Position numbers and translations under genes: made by a program. Below, piece after piece: positions 27,490 to 38,673 of a stretch of DNA of 64,000 bases. The stretch covers positions 210,390 through 274,389 of the forward strand of contig NZ_RXNS01000003.1 in NCBI RefSeq assembly GCF_003966155.1. Reading direction: 5' to 3'. How positions within the stretch are numbered: the stretch's first letter is position 1; each line of letters opens with the position of its first letter. The DNA comes from Halomonas nitroreducens. Lineage in GTDB: Bacteria > Pseudomonadota > Gammaproteobacteria > Pseudomonadales > Halomonadaceae. The notes below the pieces were generated by a model. That model had not been told where the DNA came from. It did not search any database and saw nothing but the letters and a program-made list of their open reading frames with translations.

Positions 27490-28251
27490 TCAGGCCGGGT
27501 TGTCGATATCCACGAAGCGATGCTCGACCGCGAAGGTCTCGGCGAGCCAGCTCCCCAGCGCCTGGACCCCGTAACGCTCGGTGGCATGGTGCCCCGCGGC
27601 AAGGTAATGAATCCCCATCTCGCGGGCCAGGTGGGTGGTCCGTTCGGAGATCTCGCCGGAAATGAAGGCGTCGGCCCCCGCCTCGGCAGCCGGGATGATC
27701 ATGTCCTGGGCGCCCCCGGTGCACCAGGCGACGCGCCGCACCTCGCCGACGCCCGGGGCCTCCACCAGCAGTGGCGCACGCTCCAGGCGCGCACCGACGT
27801 GAGCAGCCAGTTCGCCGGCGCCCATCGGCGCCGATGGCGCGCCCAGCCAGACCAGCCCCTCGCCCAGCTCGCCGTCGGCACAGCCCTGGACCTCGAAGTC
27901 CAGCCGACGCGCCAGGGCGGCATTGTTGCCCAGGGTCGCGTGGGCATCCAGCGGCAGATGGTAGGCCAGCAGGCCGATGTCATGGGTCAGCAGGGTGGTC
28001 AGCCGGCGCCGCTTCATGCCGGTGATGTTGACCGGTTCGTTCTTCCAGAAGTAGCCATGATGGACCAGCAGCAGGTCGGCCTGCCAGGCCACCGCCTCGT
28101 CGAGCAGGGCCTGGCAGGCGGTGACACCGGTCATCACCCGACCGATGCGCTCGCGACCGCCGACCTGCAGGCCGTTGACGGTGTAATCCTTGAAGCGTTC
28201 GGGGACCAGCAGCCGGTCACAGGCCGCCAGCAGTTCGTCGCAAGTCGTCAT
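27490..28251 (-). CDS. Nif3-like dinuclear metal centre protein (YbgI family)
   Basis: Member of the NIF3/DUF34 family, hexameric toroids with two metal ions per subunit; the biological role is not settled (YbgI is sometimes called a GTP cyclohydrolase I type 2 homologue). The 253-aa product has the metal-binding LLLVHHGYFWKNEP (HH pair), LLAYHLPLDAH (second His/Asp site) and C-terminal ISGEISERTTHLAREMGIHYLAAGHHATERYG, with the His-Glu ligands. All predicted metal ligands are present. Gene is divergent from degS. Confidence 0.93.
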   Translation of the reverse strand: MTTCDELLAACDRLLVPERFKDYTVNGLQVGGRERIGRVMTGVTACQALLDEAVAWQADLLLVHHGYFWKNEPVNITGMKRRRLTTLLTHDIGLLAYHLPLDAHATLGNNAALARRLDFEVQGCADGELGEGLVWLGAPSAPMGAGELAAHVGARLERAPLLVEAPGVGEVRRVAWCTGGAQDMIIPAAEAGADAFISGEISERTTHLAREMGIHYLAAGHHATERYGVQALGSWLAETFAVEHRFVDIDNPA

Positions 28252-28280
28252 GTCGCCTCCGGGCGTGCTCGGGGATGCAA

Positions 28281-28289
28281 TGTTACAAT
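28281..28289 (+). promoter_or_regulatory. Extended -10 promoter of degS
   Basis: TGTTACAAT, an extended -10 with hexamer TACAAT at 28284-28289, lies 65 bp before the degS ATG in the gap shared with the divergent Nif3-like gene. No clear -35 is visible. Confidence 0.5.
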
Positions 28290-28354
28290 TCGCTCATTCT
28301 ACCCGGCGCCCTCCCGCCCCGCGACCACGCACCACCGACAAGGAACACCGCCGC

Positions 28355-29575
28355 ATGCGACGCGCCCTCCCCTACCTCTGGCCCGCTCTGATCGGCCTGC
28401 TGGTGGCCATCGTGCTGCTCAATGCCTTTCCGCAGCTGCTGGGGCGCCGGGCCGTCCAGCCGCCGCCCCCGGCCCCCGAGCAGCAGGCCCGGCCCCCGGA
28501 ACCGGTATCGCGACCCTCCCCCGAGTTGCGCGAGGCTGCCCCGATGACCCGGGACCAGGGGCCGGTGAGCTATGCCGAGGCCGTGGAGCGGGCCGCCCCG
28601 GCGGTGGTCAACATCTATTCGTCGCGGGTCGTCGAGCGGGAGGGGCACCCGCTGATGTCGGACCCCTTCTTCCGCCAGTTCTATGGCGACGACATGCCCC
28701 GCCGACAGCGGATGCTGTCGAGCCTCGGCTCCGGGGTCATCGTCAGCGAGGACGGCTATGTCCTGACCAACCATCACGTGATCAGCGGCGCCGACCAGAT
28801 CCAGGTGGCCCTGCGCGACGGACGCGAGACCCTCGCCGAGGTGATCGGCACCGACCCGGAGAGCGACCTGGCGGTGCTGCGCATCGACCTGGATGACCTG
28901 CCGGTCATCGAGCTCACCGACTCCACCCAGGTGGCGGTGGGCGATGTCTCCCTGGCCATCGGCAACCCGTTCGGCGTGGGCCAGACCGTGACCATGGGCA
29001 TCATCAGTGCCACCGGCCGCAGCCACCTGGGGCTCAATGCCTACGAGGACTTCATCCAGACCGATGCGGCGATCAACCCGGGCAACTCCGGCGGCGCCCT
29101 GATCAACCCCGAGGGCGCCATGGTCGGCATCAACACCGCCATCTTCTCCCGCTCCGGCGGTTCCCAGGGCATCGGCTTCGCCATCCCCACCAACCTGGCC
29201 CGCAACATCCTCGAGGAACTGGTGACCCAGGGACGGGTGATCCGCGGCTGGCTGGGCATCGAGGCCCAGGAGCTCAACCCCGAACTCGCCGCCTCCTTCG
29301 GCCTCGAGGCCCCCACCGGGGTGATCATCGCCGGGGTGGTGCCGGAAGGCCCCGCCGACCAGGCGGGCCTGCAGGCCGGGGATGTGCTGCTCGAGGTGAA
29401 CGGCCAGCCGATTCTCGATCCCCGCCAGACCATGAGCGAGATCGCCGCGGTGACGCCGGGCAGCCAGCTGCCGGTGACGGTGGTGCGCGGCGGCGAGACC
29501 ATGCGGGTGACCCTGGAGGTCGCCGAGCGCCCCACCCCGCGGCGGCCCGCCCCAGCCCCTGCCGAGACGCCCTGA
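28355..29575 (+). CDS. degS: Periplasmic serine protease DegS/AlgW (S1C family)
   Basis: Inner-membrane-anchored trypsin-like protease that senses misfolded outer-membrane proteins and makes the first cut in the anti-sigma factor RseA/MucA, releasing sigma-E. The 406-aa product has a signal anchor (residues 9-29), a proline-rich linker to about residue 60, a protease domain with catalytic His141 (TNHHV), Asp171 (ESDLAVL) and Ser245 (GNSGGAL), and one PDZ domain from about residue 300 (GVIIAGVVPEGPADQAG). A single PDZ distinguishes it from DegP. I start at ATG 28355, the first codon of the anchor. Pseudomonas has algW here too. Confidence 0.93.
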   Translation: MRRALPYLWPALIGLLVAIVLLNAFPQLLGRRAVQPPPPAPEQQARPPEPVSRPSPELREAAPMTRDQGPVSYAEAVERAAPAVVNIYSSRVVEREGHPLMSDPFFRQFYGDDMPRRQRMLSSLGSGVIVSEDGYVLTNHHVISGADQIQVALRDGRETLAEVIGTDPESDLAVLRIDLDDLPVIELTDSTQVAVGDVSLAIGNPFGVGQTVTMGIISATGRSHLGLNAYEDFIQTDAAINPGNSGGALINPEGAMVGINTAIFSRSGGSQGIGFAIPTNLARNILEELVTQGRVIRGWLGIEAQELNPELAASFGLEAPTGVIIAGVVPEGPADQAGLQAGDVLLEVNGQPILDPRQTMSEIAAVTPGSQLPVTVVRGGETMRVTLEVAERPTPRRPAPAPAETP

Positions 29576-29590
29576 CCCCCCGCCCACAAC

Positions 29591-29623
29591 GACCACGGCC
29601 CCGTCGCTGACGGGGCCGTGGTC
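29591..29623. terminator. Hairpin between convergent degS and hisD
   Basis: GACCACGGCCCCGTC pairs perfectly with its complement around a GCT loop, a 15-bp GC-rich stem. No T tract follows on either strand. Its place, midway in the 68-bp gap between two converging genes, suggests a two-way transcript end. Confidence 0.7.
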
Positions 29624-29643
29624 ATGGCATCGCGACACGACGC

Positions 29644-30966
29644 TCAGTCGCGGATGCGGTACTCCGCGCTGCGCGCATGGGCGGTCAACGACTCGCCCCG
29701 GGCCAGCACCGAGGCAGTGCCCCCCAAGGCGGAGGCACCCTCGGCCGAGCACTGGATCAGCGAGGAACGCTTCTGGAAGTCGTAGACGCCGAGCGGCGAG
29801 GAGAAGCGGGCCGTGCCGGAGGTCGGCAGCACATGGTTGGGACCGGCACAGTAGTCGCCCAGGGCCTCGGCGGTATAGCGTCCCATGAAGACGGCGCCGG
29901 CATGGCGCACCTCGGGCAGCCAGGCCTCGGGATCCGCTACCGAGAGCTCCAGGTGCTCGGGAGCGATGCGGTTGAGCAGCTCGACCGCCTCGCCACGGTC
30001 GCGACAGTGAATCAGTGCGCCGCGTGCAGCCAGCGAAGCATGAATGATGCCCTCGCGCTCCATGGTCGGCAGCGCCCGGGCCATCGCCTCGGCGACGGCC
30101 TCCAGGTGGTCGGCGTCCCAGCTCACCAGGATCGACTGGGCGTCCTCGTCATGCTCGGCCTGGGAGAACAGGTCCATGGCCAGCCAGTCGGGATCGGTGC
30201 CGCCGTCGGATACCACCAGGATCTCCGAGGGACCGGCGATCATGTCGATCCCCACCTGGCCGAACACTGCCCGCTTGGCGGTGGCCACATAGATGTTGCC
30301 GGGCCCGACGATCTTGTCGACCCGCGGCACCGTCTCGGTACCGTAGGCCAGGGCGGCCACCGCCTGGGCCCCGCCGATGGTGAAGACATGATCGACGCCG
30401 GCCAGGTGGGCGGCGGCCAGCACCAGCTCGTTGAGTACGCCATCGGGGGTCGGCACGACCATGACGATCTCGCGCACCCCGGCCACGTGGGCCGGCAGCG
30501 CGTTCATCAGCACCGAGGACGGATAGGCGGCCTTGCCGCCGGGCACATAGATGCCGGCCCGGTCCAGGGGCGTGACCTGCTGGCCGAGCACGGTGCCGTC
30601 GGCCTCGGTGTACTGCCAGGACTCGGGCTTCTGGTGCTCGTGGTAGCGGCGCACCCGCTCGGCGGCGGTGGACAGCGCCTGGCGCTGGGCCTCGGGCAGG
30701 CCCTCGAAGGCCTCGCGCAGGCGCGCCGGCCCCAGGGTCAGCTCCGCCATGCTCGCCACCGCGAGGCGGTCGAAGCGGTTGCTGTACTCGACCAGGGCGG
30801 CGTCGCCGCGAGCCTTCACCGCCGTCAGGATCTCGTCGACGCGTCCCTGCACCTCGCCGCTGGAGACGCCCTCCCAGGCCAGCAGGGCATCGAGGCGGGC
30901 GGTGAAGTCAGCGTCCGCGGTGGACAGCCTGGCGAGCTCGACGCCGGAAGAGTCAGTCATGGCCAT
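29644..30966 (-). CDS. hisD: Histidinol dehydrogenase
   Basis: Catalyses the last two steps of histidine synthesis, oxidising L-histidinol to L-histidine with NAD; zinc enzyme. The 440-aa product has [19 protein letters not shown], the nucleotide region [39 protein letters not shown]-like [15 protein letters not shown] with metal ligands, and [11 protein letters not shown] chose ATG 30966, preceded by GAGAGG; ATG 30960 and 30981 are in frame. It lies 45 bp after hisG. Pseudomonas has hisC next; here the adjacent gene is convergent degS. Confidence 0.96.
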   Translation of the reverse strand: MAMTDSSGVELARLSTADADFTARLDALLAWEGVSSGEVQGRVDEILTAVKARGDAALVEYSNRFDRLAVASMAELTLGPARLREAFEGLPEAQRQALSTAAERVRRYHEHQKPESWQYTEADGTVLGQQVTPLDRAGIYVPGGKAAYPSSVLMNALPAHVAGVREIVMVVPTPDGVLNELVLAAAHLAGVDHVFTIGGAQAVAALAYGTETVPRVDKIVGPGNIYVATAKRAVFGQVGIDMIAGPSEILVVSDGGTDPDWLAMDLFSQAEHDEDAQSILVSWDADHLEAVAEAMARALPTMEREGIIHASLAARGALIHCRDRGEAVELLNRIAPEHLELSVADPEAWLPEVRHAGAVFMGRYTAEALGDYCAGPNHVLPTSGTARFSSPLGVYDFQKRSSLIQCSAEGASALGGTASVLARGESLTAHARSAEYRIRD

Positions 30967-31011
30967 AGGATCCTCTCGCAAGGGATGGAATCGGGGCGGG
31001 CCCGCCCGCCG

Positions 31012-31665
31012 CTAGGCGGTGGCCTCGCTGCGGCGGCCTTCCACGGCCTCGCGCAGGCGATGCAGGAGCGGCTTGAGGCGCGCGTGCTTCATGGTCATCG
31101 CAGCCTTGTTGACCACCAGCCGGGTACTGATCGGGGCGATCAACTCGCGGGGCTCCATGCCGTTGGCCCGCAGGGTGTTGCCGGTGTCGACGATATCGAC
31201 GATCTCGTCGGCCAGGTTCATCAACGGGGCCAGCTCCATGGCGCCGTAGAGCTTGATCACTTCGGCCTGGATGCCCTGCTCGGCATAGTAGCGCTTGGCC
31301 ACGTTGACGAACTTGGTGGCCACCCGGCGCCGCGCCCGGGCCGGCTCGGCGCCGGTGATGCCCGCGGTCATCAGCTTGCAGCGGGCGATCTCCAGGTCCA
31401 GCGGCTCGTAGAGCCCCTCCGCGCCATGCTCCAGCAGCACGTCCTTGCCGGCCACGCCGACGTCGGCGGCGCCGAGCTGAACATAGGTGGGCACATCCGT
31501 GGCGCGGATGACCACCAGCTTGACGTCCGGCAGGTTGGTGTCGAACAGCAGCTTGCGGCTGGCACCCAGGTCCTCGGCGGGCGTGATGCCCGCCTCGGCC
31601 AGCAGCGGCAGGGTCTCGTCGAGAATACGGCCCTTGGAGAGGGCCAGAATCAGTTGCTTGCTCAT
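31012..31665 (-). CDS. hisG: ATP phosphoribosyltransferase, short form
   Basis: First enzyme of histidine synthesis; condenses ATP and PRPP. The 217-aa product starts [21 protein letters not shown] and has [20 protein letters not shown], the PRPP loop [18 protein letters not shown] and a C-terminus lacking the regulatory ACT-like domain. This is the short HisG type, which needs the HisRS-like partner HisZ for activity and feedback; hisZ is not in the window. It is 19 bp after murA and belongs to the mla-murA-his transcription unit. Confidence 0.96.
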   Translation of the reverse strand: MSKQLILALSKGRILDETLPLLAEAGITPAEDLGASRKLLFDTNLPDVKLVVIRATDVPTYVQLGAADVGVAGKDVLLEHGAEGLYEPLDLEIARCKLMTAGITGAEPARARRRVATKFVNVAKRYYAEQGIQAEVIKLYGAMELAPLMNLADEIVDIVDTGNTLRANGMEPRELIAPISTRLVVNKAAMTMKHARLKPLLHRLREAVEGRRSEATA

Positions 31666-31684
31666 GGTCTCGCCTGTTGTCGGC

Positions 31685-33215
<1,531 letters not shown>

Positions 33216-33366
33216 CGAACCCTCGCTTGTGTGTTGGACCGGTGAATGCGCCAGACGACGGCTGCCGCCGCTGGCGGGACAACTGGAGACGCCATGGTAA
33301 AGAAAAGCGGCGCGCTTGGCGACGGGCGCGTGGCCAAGGGGGAGAGGCAAGAGAGCATAAGCCCCC

Positions 33367-33714
33367 TCACACCTCGGCAGTATCGGCGGGCGCCTCCACG
33401 GGCAACAGGGTGTCGAGCCCGGCCACCTGGGTGAGTCGCGCCAGGGGGCGTGACAGGCGTACCACCTCGAGCTCGAGCCCCCGGGCCCGAACCTGTCGGG
33501 TCCATTCGAGCAGCACGCTGATCGCCGCACTGCTGACCCGGTCGACACCGCACAGGTCGAAGGTCACCGACGCGCCCCGGGGCCGGTCGGCGAGCCAGGC
33601 GCGACCGGCCGCAGCCAGGGCCGCCGCCCCATCGAAGTCCACCTGACCGGTCACCGCCAGGCTGGTCGCGCTGGCCTCGAGACGGTTGTCGCCATTCTCG
33701 AGCAGCACGTTCAT
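33367..33714 (-). CDS. mlaB: STAS-domain subunit of the Mla phospholipid transporter, MlaB
   Basis: Cytoplasmic STAS protein that binds and stabilises the MlaF ATPase in the MlaFEDB inner-membrane complex. The 115-aa product has a single STAS fold: SLAVTGQVDFDGAAALAAAG, then VTFDLCGVDRVSSAAISVLLEW, in which the Ser pair follows the Asp typical of MlaB (V-D-S/R-S). The start overlaps mlaC by 4 bp, and the operon order mlaF-E-D-C-B matches E. coli. The 151 bp between mlaB and ibaG show no gene or clear signal. Confidence 0.92.
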   Translation of the reverse strand: MNVLLENGDNRLEASATSLAVTGQVDFDGAAALAAAGRAWLADRPRGASVTFDLCGVDRVSSAAISVLLEWTRQVRARGLELEVVRLSRPLARLTQVAGLDTLLPVEAPADTAEV

Positions 33715-34379
33715 CCCTGGCCGCCCTGCTCCAGCTCCTCGACTTCCAGCTCCGGGGCCCAGCCCTGGATCACGGCATCATAATCGCGGTTCTGGGCGCG
33801 CATGGCCTCGTCGAACTGGTTGCGGAATGTCAGGCCGAGGTTGATGCCATTGACGATCACGTTGACGACCTGCCACTGATCGTCGTCCAGGCGCAGGGTG
33901 TAGCTGACCGGGTAGACGGCGCCATCGTTGGCGACGACCTCCATGGCCACGCTGGCCTGGTCCTCATAGCGGCTGGCGTCCTGATTGTCGAGGACCCGTA
34001 CCTCGCGGTAGTCGAAGGTCACCAGGCCCTTGGCGTAGGTGTCGATGAGGGTCTGGCGGAAGGTCTCGACGAAGCGCGAGCGCTGCTCGGGGGTGGCGTT
34101 ACGGAAGTAGCGCCCCATCACGCTGGCCCCGATGTAGCGGAAGTCGGCGATGTCGGCGAGGCTGTCGTCGACGATGGCCTCGAGCTCCTCGGTGTGCTCG
34201 GCGAAATAGCTCTCGCGCCCCTCGATGCGCGACATCAGCTGATTGACGCTGTCACGGATCAACTGTTCCGGCGAGGTCGCCTCCTGGGCCAGCGCCGGCA
34301 GCGCGGCCAGCATCAGCACCAGGACAAGGAGCCCGGTACGACACCGGGCGAACGGGGATGGGAGGGTCATCGTCATCAC
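33711..34379 (-). CDS. mlaC: Periplasmic phospholipid-binding protein MlaC
   Basis: Shuttles phospholipids between the outer-membrane MlaA complex and inner-membrane MlaFEDB. The 222-aa product has a cleavable signal peptide ending ALPALA-QE near residue 31 and one Tol_Tol_Ttg2 domain. Family marks are FRYIGASVMGRYFRNATPEQ, FRQTLIDTYAKGLVTFDY, and WQVVNVIVNGINLGLTFRNQF. 4-bp overlaps with mlaD and mlaB show tight coupling. The product ends in an acidic Glu-rich tail. Confidence 0.95.
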   Translation of the reverse strand: MMTMTLPSPFARCRTGLLVLVLMLAALPALAQEATSPEQLIRDSVNQLMSRIEGRESYFAEHTEELEAIVDDSLADIADFRYIGASVMGRYFRNATPEQRSRFVETFRQTLIDTYAKGLVTFDYREVRVLDNQDASRYEDQASVAMEVVANDGAVYPVSYTLRLDDDQWQVVNVIVNGINLGLTFRNQFDEAMRAQNRDYDAVIQGWAPELEVEELEQGGQG

Positions 34380-34840
34380 TCCTTGACCATATTGGACACG
34401 AACTGCTGGATGAGTTCTTCCAGCACCAGGGCCGACTGGGTGTCGCGGATGCGATCCCCGTCGTCCAGCGTTTCGGGGGCGCCGCCGACGGAGAGGCCCA
34501 CGTACTGCTCGCCGAGCAGCCCCGAGGTGAGAATCGCTGCCGTGCTGTCCTCGGGCAGCGCACCCTCGAGCTCGGCATCGAGCTCCATGACCACCCGGGC
34601 GTCATACCACTCGGTGTCGAGCTCGATGGTCTCGACACGACCCACGGTGACCCCGGCCATGGTCACCCGGGCCCGCGGCTTGAGGCCGCCGACATTGGCA
34701 AAACTGGCCTCCAGACGAAAGCTGTCACCGGGTGCCTCCAGGCTCAGGCCGCTGACGCGCAGGCCGAGGAATATCAGGCCGAGGATTCCGGCCAGCATGA
34801 ACAGGCCGACTCCCAGCTCCATCGTCTTGCTGCGTTTCAT
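34376..34840 (-). CDS. mlaD: MCE-domain inner-membrane protein MlaD
   Basis: Forms a hexameric periplasmic ring on MlaE through which phospholipids pass. The 154-aa product has an N-terminal span, MELGVGLFMLAGILGLIFLGLRVS in pieces (residues 6-27), then an MCE domain with SFANVGGLKPRARVTMAGVTVG, the hallmark of the family. Conserved ILTSGLLGEQYVGLSVGG and a C-terminal helix VLEELIQQFVSNM follow. Length matches MlaD (about 150-180 aa). There is a 97-bp gap to mlaE with no visible feature, unusual in an otherwise overlapping operon. Confidence 0.95.
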   Translation of the reverse strand: MKRSKTMELGVGLFMLAGILGLIFLGLRVSGLSLEAPGDSFRLEASFANVGGLKPRARVTMAGVTVGRVETIELDTEWYDARVVMELDAELEGALPEDSTAAILTSGLLGEQYVGLSVGGAPETLDDGDRIRDTQSALVLEELIQQFVSNMVKE

Positions 34841-34937
34841 TCCATGTCTCCAAAAAGTCGCAACGCACCGGACGCCCCCGCCCCGCCGGGACGATGCGCC
34901 ATGGTGGCGAGCCTCGGGCCTCGACAGCCGCCCGCCA

Positions 34938-35720
34938 TCAGGACAGCTCCCCGAACATCAGCGCGGTCAGCACGAAATCCAGCCCCAGCACCGCCAGGGA
35001 GGCATAGACCACCGTGCGGGTGGTGGCCCGCGAGATGCCTTCCGAGGTGGGGATCAGGGCATAGCCCTGATACACCGCGATCCAGGTCACCACCAGGGCA
35101 AACACCAGGCTCTTGATCAAGCCATTGGCGACGTCGTCGAGGAAGTCGACGCTGGCCTGCATGTTGCCCCAGTAGGAACCCTCGAACACGCCCAGCCACT
35201 GCACCCCCACGAGCTGCCCGCCCCAGATACCGATCACGCTGAAGCCGATGGTCAGCAACGGCAGGGCCACGAAGCCGGCCCACAGCCGGGGCGCCACGAC
35301 ACGCCGCAGGGGATCGACGCCGATCATCTCCATGCTGGTGAGCTGCTCGGTGGCCTTCATCAGGCCGATCTCGGCGGTCAGGGCCGACCCCGCCCGGCCC
35401 GCGAACAGCAGTGCGGCCACCACCGGCGCCAGCTCGCGCAGCAGCGACAGGGCGACCATCTGGCCAAGGGCATCCTCGGCGCCGAAATCCACCAGGATGG
35501 TGTAGCCCTGCAGCGCCAGCACCATGCCGATGAACAGCCCCGAGACCAGGATAATGGCCAGCGACATCACCCCGACGAAGTGCATCTGGCGCAGCCACAG
35601 CCGGATGCCCTCGGCCGAGGGCAGGCCGGCGACCGACAGCCCCAGGAAGATCGCGGCCCGGCCGAGGCCCTCGAGGACTTCGCAACCCAGCCGACCGAGA
35701 TGGCGGATACGCTCGATCAT
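34938..35720 (-). CDS. mlaE: Mla phospholipid transporter permease MlaE
   Basis: Inner-membrane permease of MlaFEDB. The 260-aa product has five to six hydrophobic segments and the family motifs [48 protein letters not shown] (with the coupling helix [21 protein letters not shown]) and [22 protein letters not shown]. The permease fold family is DUF140/MlaE. Start overlaps mlaF by 4 bp. Confidence 0.95.
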   Translation of the reverse strand: MIERIRHLGRLGCEVLEGLGRAAIFLGLSVAGLPSAEGIRLWLRQMHFVGVMSLAIILVSGLFIGMVLALQGYTILVDFGAEDALGQMVALSLLRELAPVVAALLFAGRAGSALTAEIGLMKATEQLTSMEMIGVDPLRRVVAPRLWAGFVALPLLTIGFSVIGIWGGQLVGVQWLGVFEGSYWGNMQASVDFLDDVANGLIKSLVFALVVTWIAVYQGYALIPTSEGISRATTRTVVYASLAVLGLDFVLTALMFGELS

Positions 35721-36529
35721 CGCGGCCCTCCCGTGCCCAGCAGGTCGGCATGGAAGTCCATGGCCGGGTAATGGAAGGGCACCGGGCCGTCGGGCTCGCC
35801 GTGGATGAACTGGCTGACCCGCGGGTCGCGGTCCACGTCGAGGCTCTGCGGGGTGCCATGAGCCATGACCTCGCCATCGGAGATGACGTACACATAATCG
35901 GCGATGGACAGGGTCTCCTTGATGTCGTGGGAGACCACCACGGCGGTCAGCCCCAGGGCATCGTTGAGACGCCGGATCAGCTGGACCAGCACCCCCATGG
36001 AGATGGGATCCTGGCCGACGAAGGGCTCGTCGTAGAGGATCAACTCGGGATCCAGGGCGATGGCGCGGGCCAGCGCCACGCGGCGCGCCATGCCCCCGGA
36101 CAGCTCGGAAGGCATCAGCTCACGGGCCCCCCGCAGCCCGACCGCCTGGAGCTTCATCAGCACCAGGTCACGGATCATCGTTTCGGGCAGGTCGGTGTGG
36201 ACACGCAGGGGAAAAGCCACGTTCTCGAAGACGTCGAGATCCGAGAACAGGGCTCCGCTCTGGAACAGCATGCCCATGCGCCGCCGCAGCCCGAACAGCG
36301 CCTTGCGCGACAGGGCGTGCACCTCCTGGCCATCGATGCGCACCCGCCCGGCGTCGGGGGTCAACTGGCCGCCGATCAGCTTGAGCAGGGTGGTCTTGCC
36401 GGTGCCGCTGGGGCCCATGATCGCCGTGATCTTGCCCCTGGGCACGGCCATGTCGATGCCGCGAAAGATTTCCGTTTCTCCGCGGGAGAAGCGCAGGCCC
36501 TCCACTTCGACGAGAGGGGAATCGGTCAT
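35717..36529 (-). CDS. mlaF: Mla phospholipid transporter ATPase MlaF
   Basis: ABC ATPase that powers MlaFEDB. The 270-aa product has Walker [18 protein letters not shown], the Q-loop in [23 protein letters not shown], signature [17 protein letters not shown], Walker [15 protein letters not shown] and switch His in [17 protein letters not shown]-terminal extension, [17 protein letters not shown], is the piece that in MlaF contacts the neighbouring subunit and MlaB. First gene of the mlaFEDCB operon; the 144-bp region upstream is shared with divergent yrbG. Confidence 0.96.
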   Translation of the reverse strand: MTDSPLVEVEGLRFSRGETEIFRGIDMAVPRGKITAIMGPSGTGKTTLLKLIGGQLTPDAGRVRIDGQEVHALSRKALFGLRRRMGMLFQSGALFSDLDVFENVAFPLRVHTDLPETMIRDLVLMKLQAVGLRGARELMPSELSGGMARRVALARAIALDPELILYDEPFVGQDPISMGVLVQLIRRLNDALGLTAVVVSHDIKETLSIADYVYVISDGEVMAHGTPQSLDVDRDPRVSQFIHGEPDGPVPFHYPAMDFHADLLGTGGPR

Positions 36530-36673
36530 CCACTAGCCTTCCCTGTAAAATTATCGAACATCGTATCTTAACGGGGTCCCGGGGCGCCAGCGCCGCAGTG
36601 CCGCGGCTTGCGCCGACCGGACGCAACAGGTTCAATGGGCGCCCCTTTCAGCCACCGGACGCCCCCTCCCTCC

Positions 36674-37627
36674 ATGCTGGTTCCCTCTCTCACCGTGCTT
36701 CTCGGCTTCCTCGGCCTGCTGTGGAGCGCCGACCGTTTCGTCGGTGCCGCCGCCGCCACCGCCTGGCGCGCCGGCATGAGCACCCTGCTGGTGGGCATGA
36801 CCATCGTCTCCATCGGCACCTCGGCGCCGGAGATCGTGGTCTCGATCATGGCGTCGCTGGACGGCGTGCCGGACCTGGCCACCGGCAACGCCCTGGGCTC
36901 CAACATCGCCAATATCGGCCTGGTGCTGGGCATCACCGCCCTGGTCGTGCCGATCCCGGTGCACTTCTCCATTGTGCGCAAGGAACTGCCGCTGCTGCTC
37001 GGCGCCACGGGCCTGGCCGGCTACGCCCTGGCCAACGGCCACCTCGACCGGTGGGATGGCCTGCTGCTGGTGGTGCTGCTGGTGTTCAGCCTGTGGTGGC
37101 TGTTCCGCGCCGATGCCCCGGATCCCGCCGACGGCGAGGGCGAGATCCCCGACATGCGCCTGGCGCGCGCCCTGCTGTGGCTGGTAGCCACCCTGGCGAT
37201 CATGGTGGCCAGCTCCCGCGCCCTGGTATGGGGCGCCAGCGAACTGGCCCGGGGGCTCGGCATCAGCGAACTGGTCATCGGCCTCACCGTGGTAGCCATC
37301 GGCACCAGCCTGCCCGAGCTCGCCGCCTGCGTGGCCAGCGCCCTCAAGCGTCACCACGACCTGGCCATCGGTAACGTCATCGGCTCGAACCTCTTCAACA
37401 TGCTGGCGGTGCTGCCGGTGCCGGCCCTGCTGCAGCCGGGCATCACCGACCCGGCCGCCGCCGGCCGCGACTACCCGGTGATGCTACTGCTGACCCTGGC
37501 ACTCGGCATGCTGCTGCTATGGCAGCGGCGCGGCCGGGTCACCCGCCTGCCGGGCGCCCTGCTGACCCTCACCTACCTCGCCTACCTGGCGTGGCTGGGT
37601 GGCGCACAGACGCTTGTCGCCACCTGA
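36674..37627 (+). CDS. yrbG: Calcium/sodium antiporter family protein YrbG
   Basis: K+-dependent Na+/Ca2+ exchanger-like inner-membrane protein (CaCA family). The 317-aa product has about ten spans and the two inverted alpha repeats: GMTIVSIGTSAPEIVVSI with GNALGSNIANIGLVLGI, and GLTVVAIGTSLPELAACV with GNVIGSNLFNMLAVLP. The acidic loop between halves is DAPDPADGEGEIPD. E. coli has yrbG at the same place, next to mlaF and kdsD. I start at ATG 36674, directly before the first span; ATG 36635 is in frame. Substrate is inferred from family only. Confidence 0.9.
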   Translation: MLVPSLTVLLGFLGLLWSADRFVGAAAATAWRAGMSTLLVGMTIVSIGTSAPEIVVSIMASLDGVPDLATGNALGSNIANIGLVLGITALVVPIPVHFSIVRKELPLLLGATGLAGYALANGHLDRWDGLLLVVLLVFSLWWLFRADAPDPADGEGEIPDMRLARALLWLVATLAIMVASSRALVWGASELARGLGISELVIGLTVVAIGTSLPELAACVASALKRHHDLAIGNVIGSNLFNMLAVLPVPALLQPGITDPAAAGRDYPVMLLLTLALGMLLLWQRRGRVTRLPGALLTLTYLAYLAWLGGAQTLVAT

Positions 37628-37667
37628 CCCCTTGAGACTCTACCTGCAACGGGCAACAATCACCGCC

Positions 37668-38657
37668 ATGACTGACGACACTTCCCTCCCCGCCGGCGGC
37701 CTGCGCAACAGCGCCGTACGCACCCTGACCCTGGAACAGCAGGCCATCGCCGCCCTCATCGAGCGGCTGGATGGCGACTTCGAGCGGGCCTGTGAACTGA
37801 TCCTGGCCTGTCGCGGCCGGGTGGTGGTCACCGGCATGGGCAAGTCCGGTCACATCGCCGGCAAGATCGCTGCCACCCTGGCGAGCACCGGTACGCCGGC
37901 CTTCTTCGTGCATCCCGGCGAGGCCAGCCATGGCGACCTGGGCATGATCACCCCGGGCGACGTGGTCCTGGCGCTGTCCAACTCCGGCGAGACCGCCGAG
38001 GTCACCGCCCTGCTGCCACTGCTCAAGCGCCTGGGCACGCCGCTGATCAGCATGACCGGCCGGCCCGACTCGACCCTGGCCCGGCATGCCGACGCCCACC
38101 TCGACGCCGGGGTCGAGCGTGAGGCCTGCCCGCTGGACCTGGCGCCCACCTCCTCGACCACCGCCTCACTGGCGCTGGGGGATGCCCTGGCCGTGGCGCT
38201 GCTCGAGTGTCGGGGCTTCACGGCCGAGGACTTCGCCCTTTCTCACCCCGGCGGCAGCCTCGGCAAGCGGCTGCTGCTCAGGGTCTCTGACCTGATGCAC
38301 CAGGGCAGCCGCCTGCCCCGGGTGACCCTCGGCAGTCCGCTGCGCGATGCGCTGCTGGAGATCACCCGCCAGGGCCTGGGCTTCACCTGCGTGGTGGACG
38401 ACAACGGCCGGCTGGCCGGTGTCTACACCGACGGCGACCTGCGCCGCACGCTCGACCAGCACAGCGACCTGACCGGGCTCGCGGTGGATGCGGTGATGAC
38501 CGTGCCCGGCAAGCGCGTGGCCCCCGACATGTTGGCCGCCGAGGCGGTACGCATCATGGACGACAACCGCATCACGGCCCTGGCCGTGGTGGACGACGAG
38601 GGACGCCCGGTCGGCGCCCTGCACATGCATGACCTGCTCGCCAGTGGCGTGATCTGA
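37668..38657 (+). CDS. kdsD: D-arabinose 5-phosphate isomerase KdsD
   Basis: Converts ribulose 5-phosphate to arabinose 5-phosphate, the first step of Kdo synthesis for LPS. The 329-aa product has an SIS domain (VVTGMGKSGHIAGKIAATL, ALSNSGETAEVTALLPLL, PTSSTTASLALGDALAVALLE, DFALSHPGGSLGKRL) followed by two CBS domains from about residue 205. The conserved metal or active-site His193-like residue is in SHPGGSLG. Length matches E. coli KdsD (328 aa). It is 40 bp after yrbG and 16 bp before kdsC. Confidence 0.96.
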   Translation: MTDDTSLPAGGLRNSAVRTLTLEQQAIAALIERLDGDFERACELILACRGRVVVTGMGKSGHIAGKIAATLASTGTPAFFVHPGEASHGDLGMITPGDVVLALSNSGETAEVTALLPLLKRLGTPLISMTGRPDSTLARHADAHLDAGVEREACPLDLAPTSSTTASLALGDALAVALLECRGFTAEDFALSHPGGSLGKRLLLRVSDLMHQGSRLPRVTLGSPLRDALLEITRQGLGFTCVVDDNGRLAGVYTDGDLRRTLDQHSDLTGLAVDAVMTVPGKRVAPDMLAAEAVRIMDDNRITALAVVDDEGRPVGALHMHDLLASGVI

Positions 38658-38673
38658 CCCCCAAGGAGACCCC

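Noticed and set aside
33216..33548. N-terminal extension of IbaG
   Set aside because: BolA family similarity starts at 33215; the upstream part covers intergenic DNA and mlaB in a different frame.
36530..36673. Strong divergent promoters between mlaF and yrbG
   Set aside because: Some AT-rich text (CGATAATTTTAC on the minus strand) is present, but no pair of hexamers at proper spacing was found.
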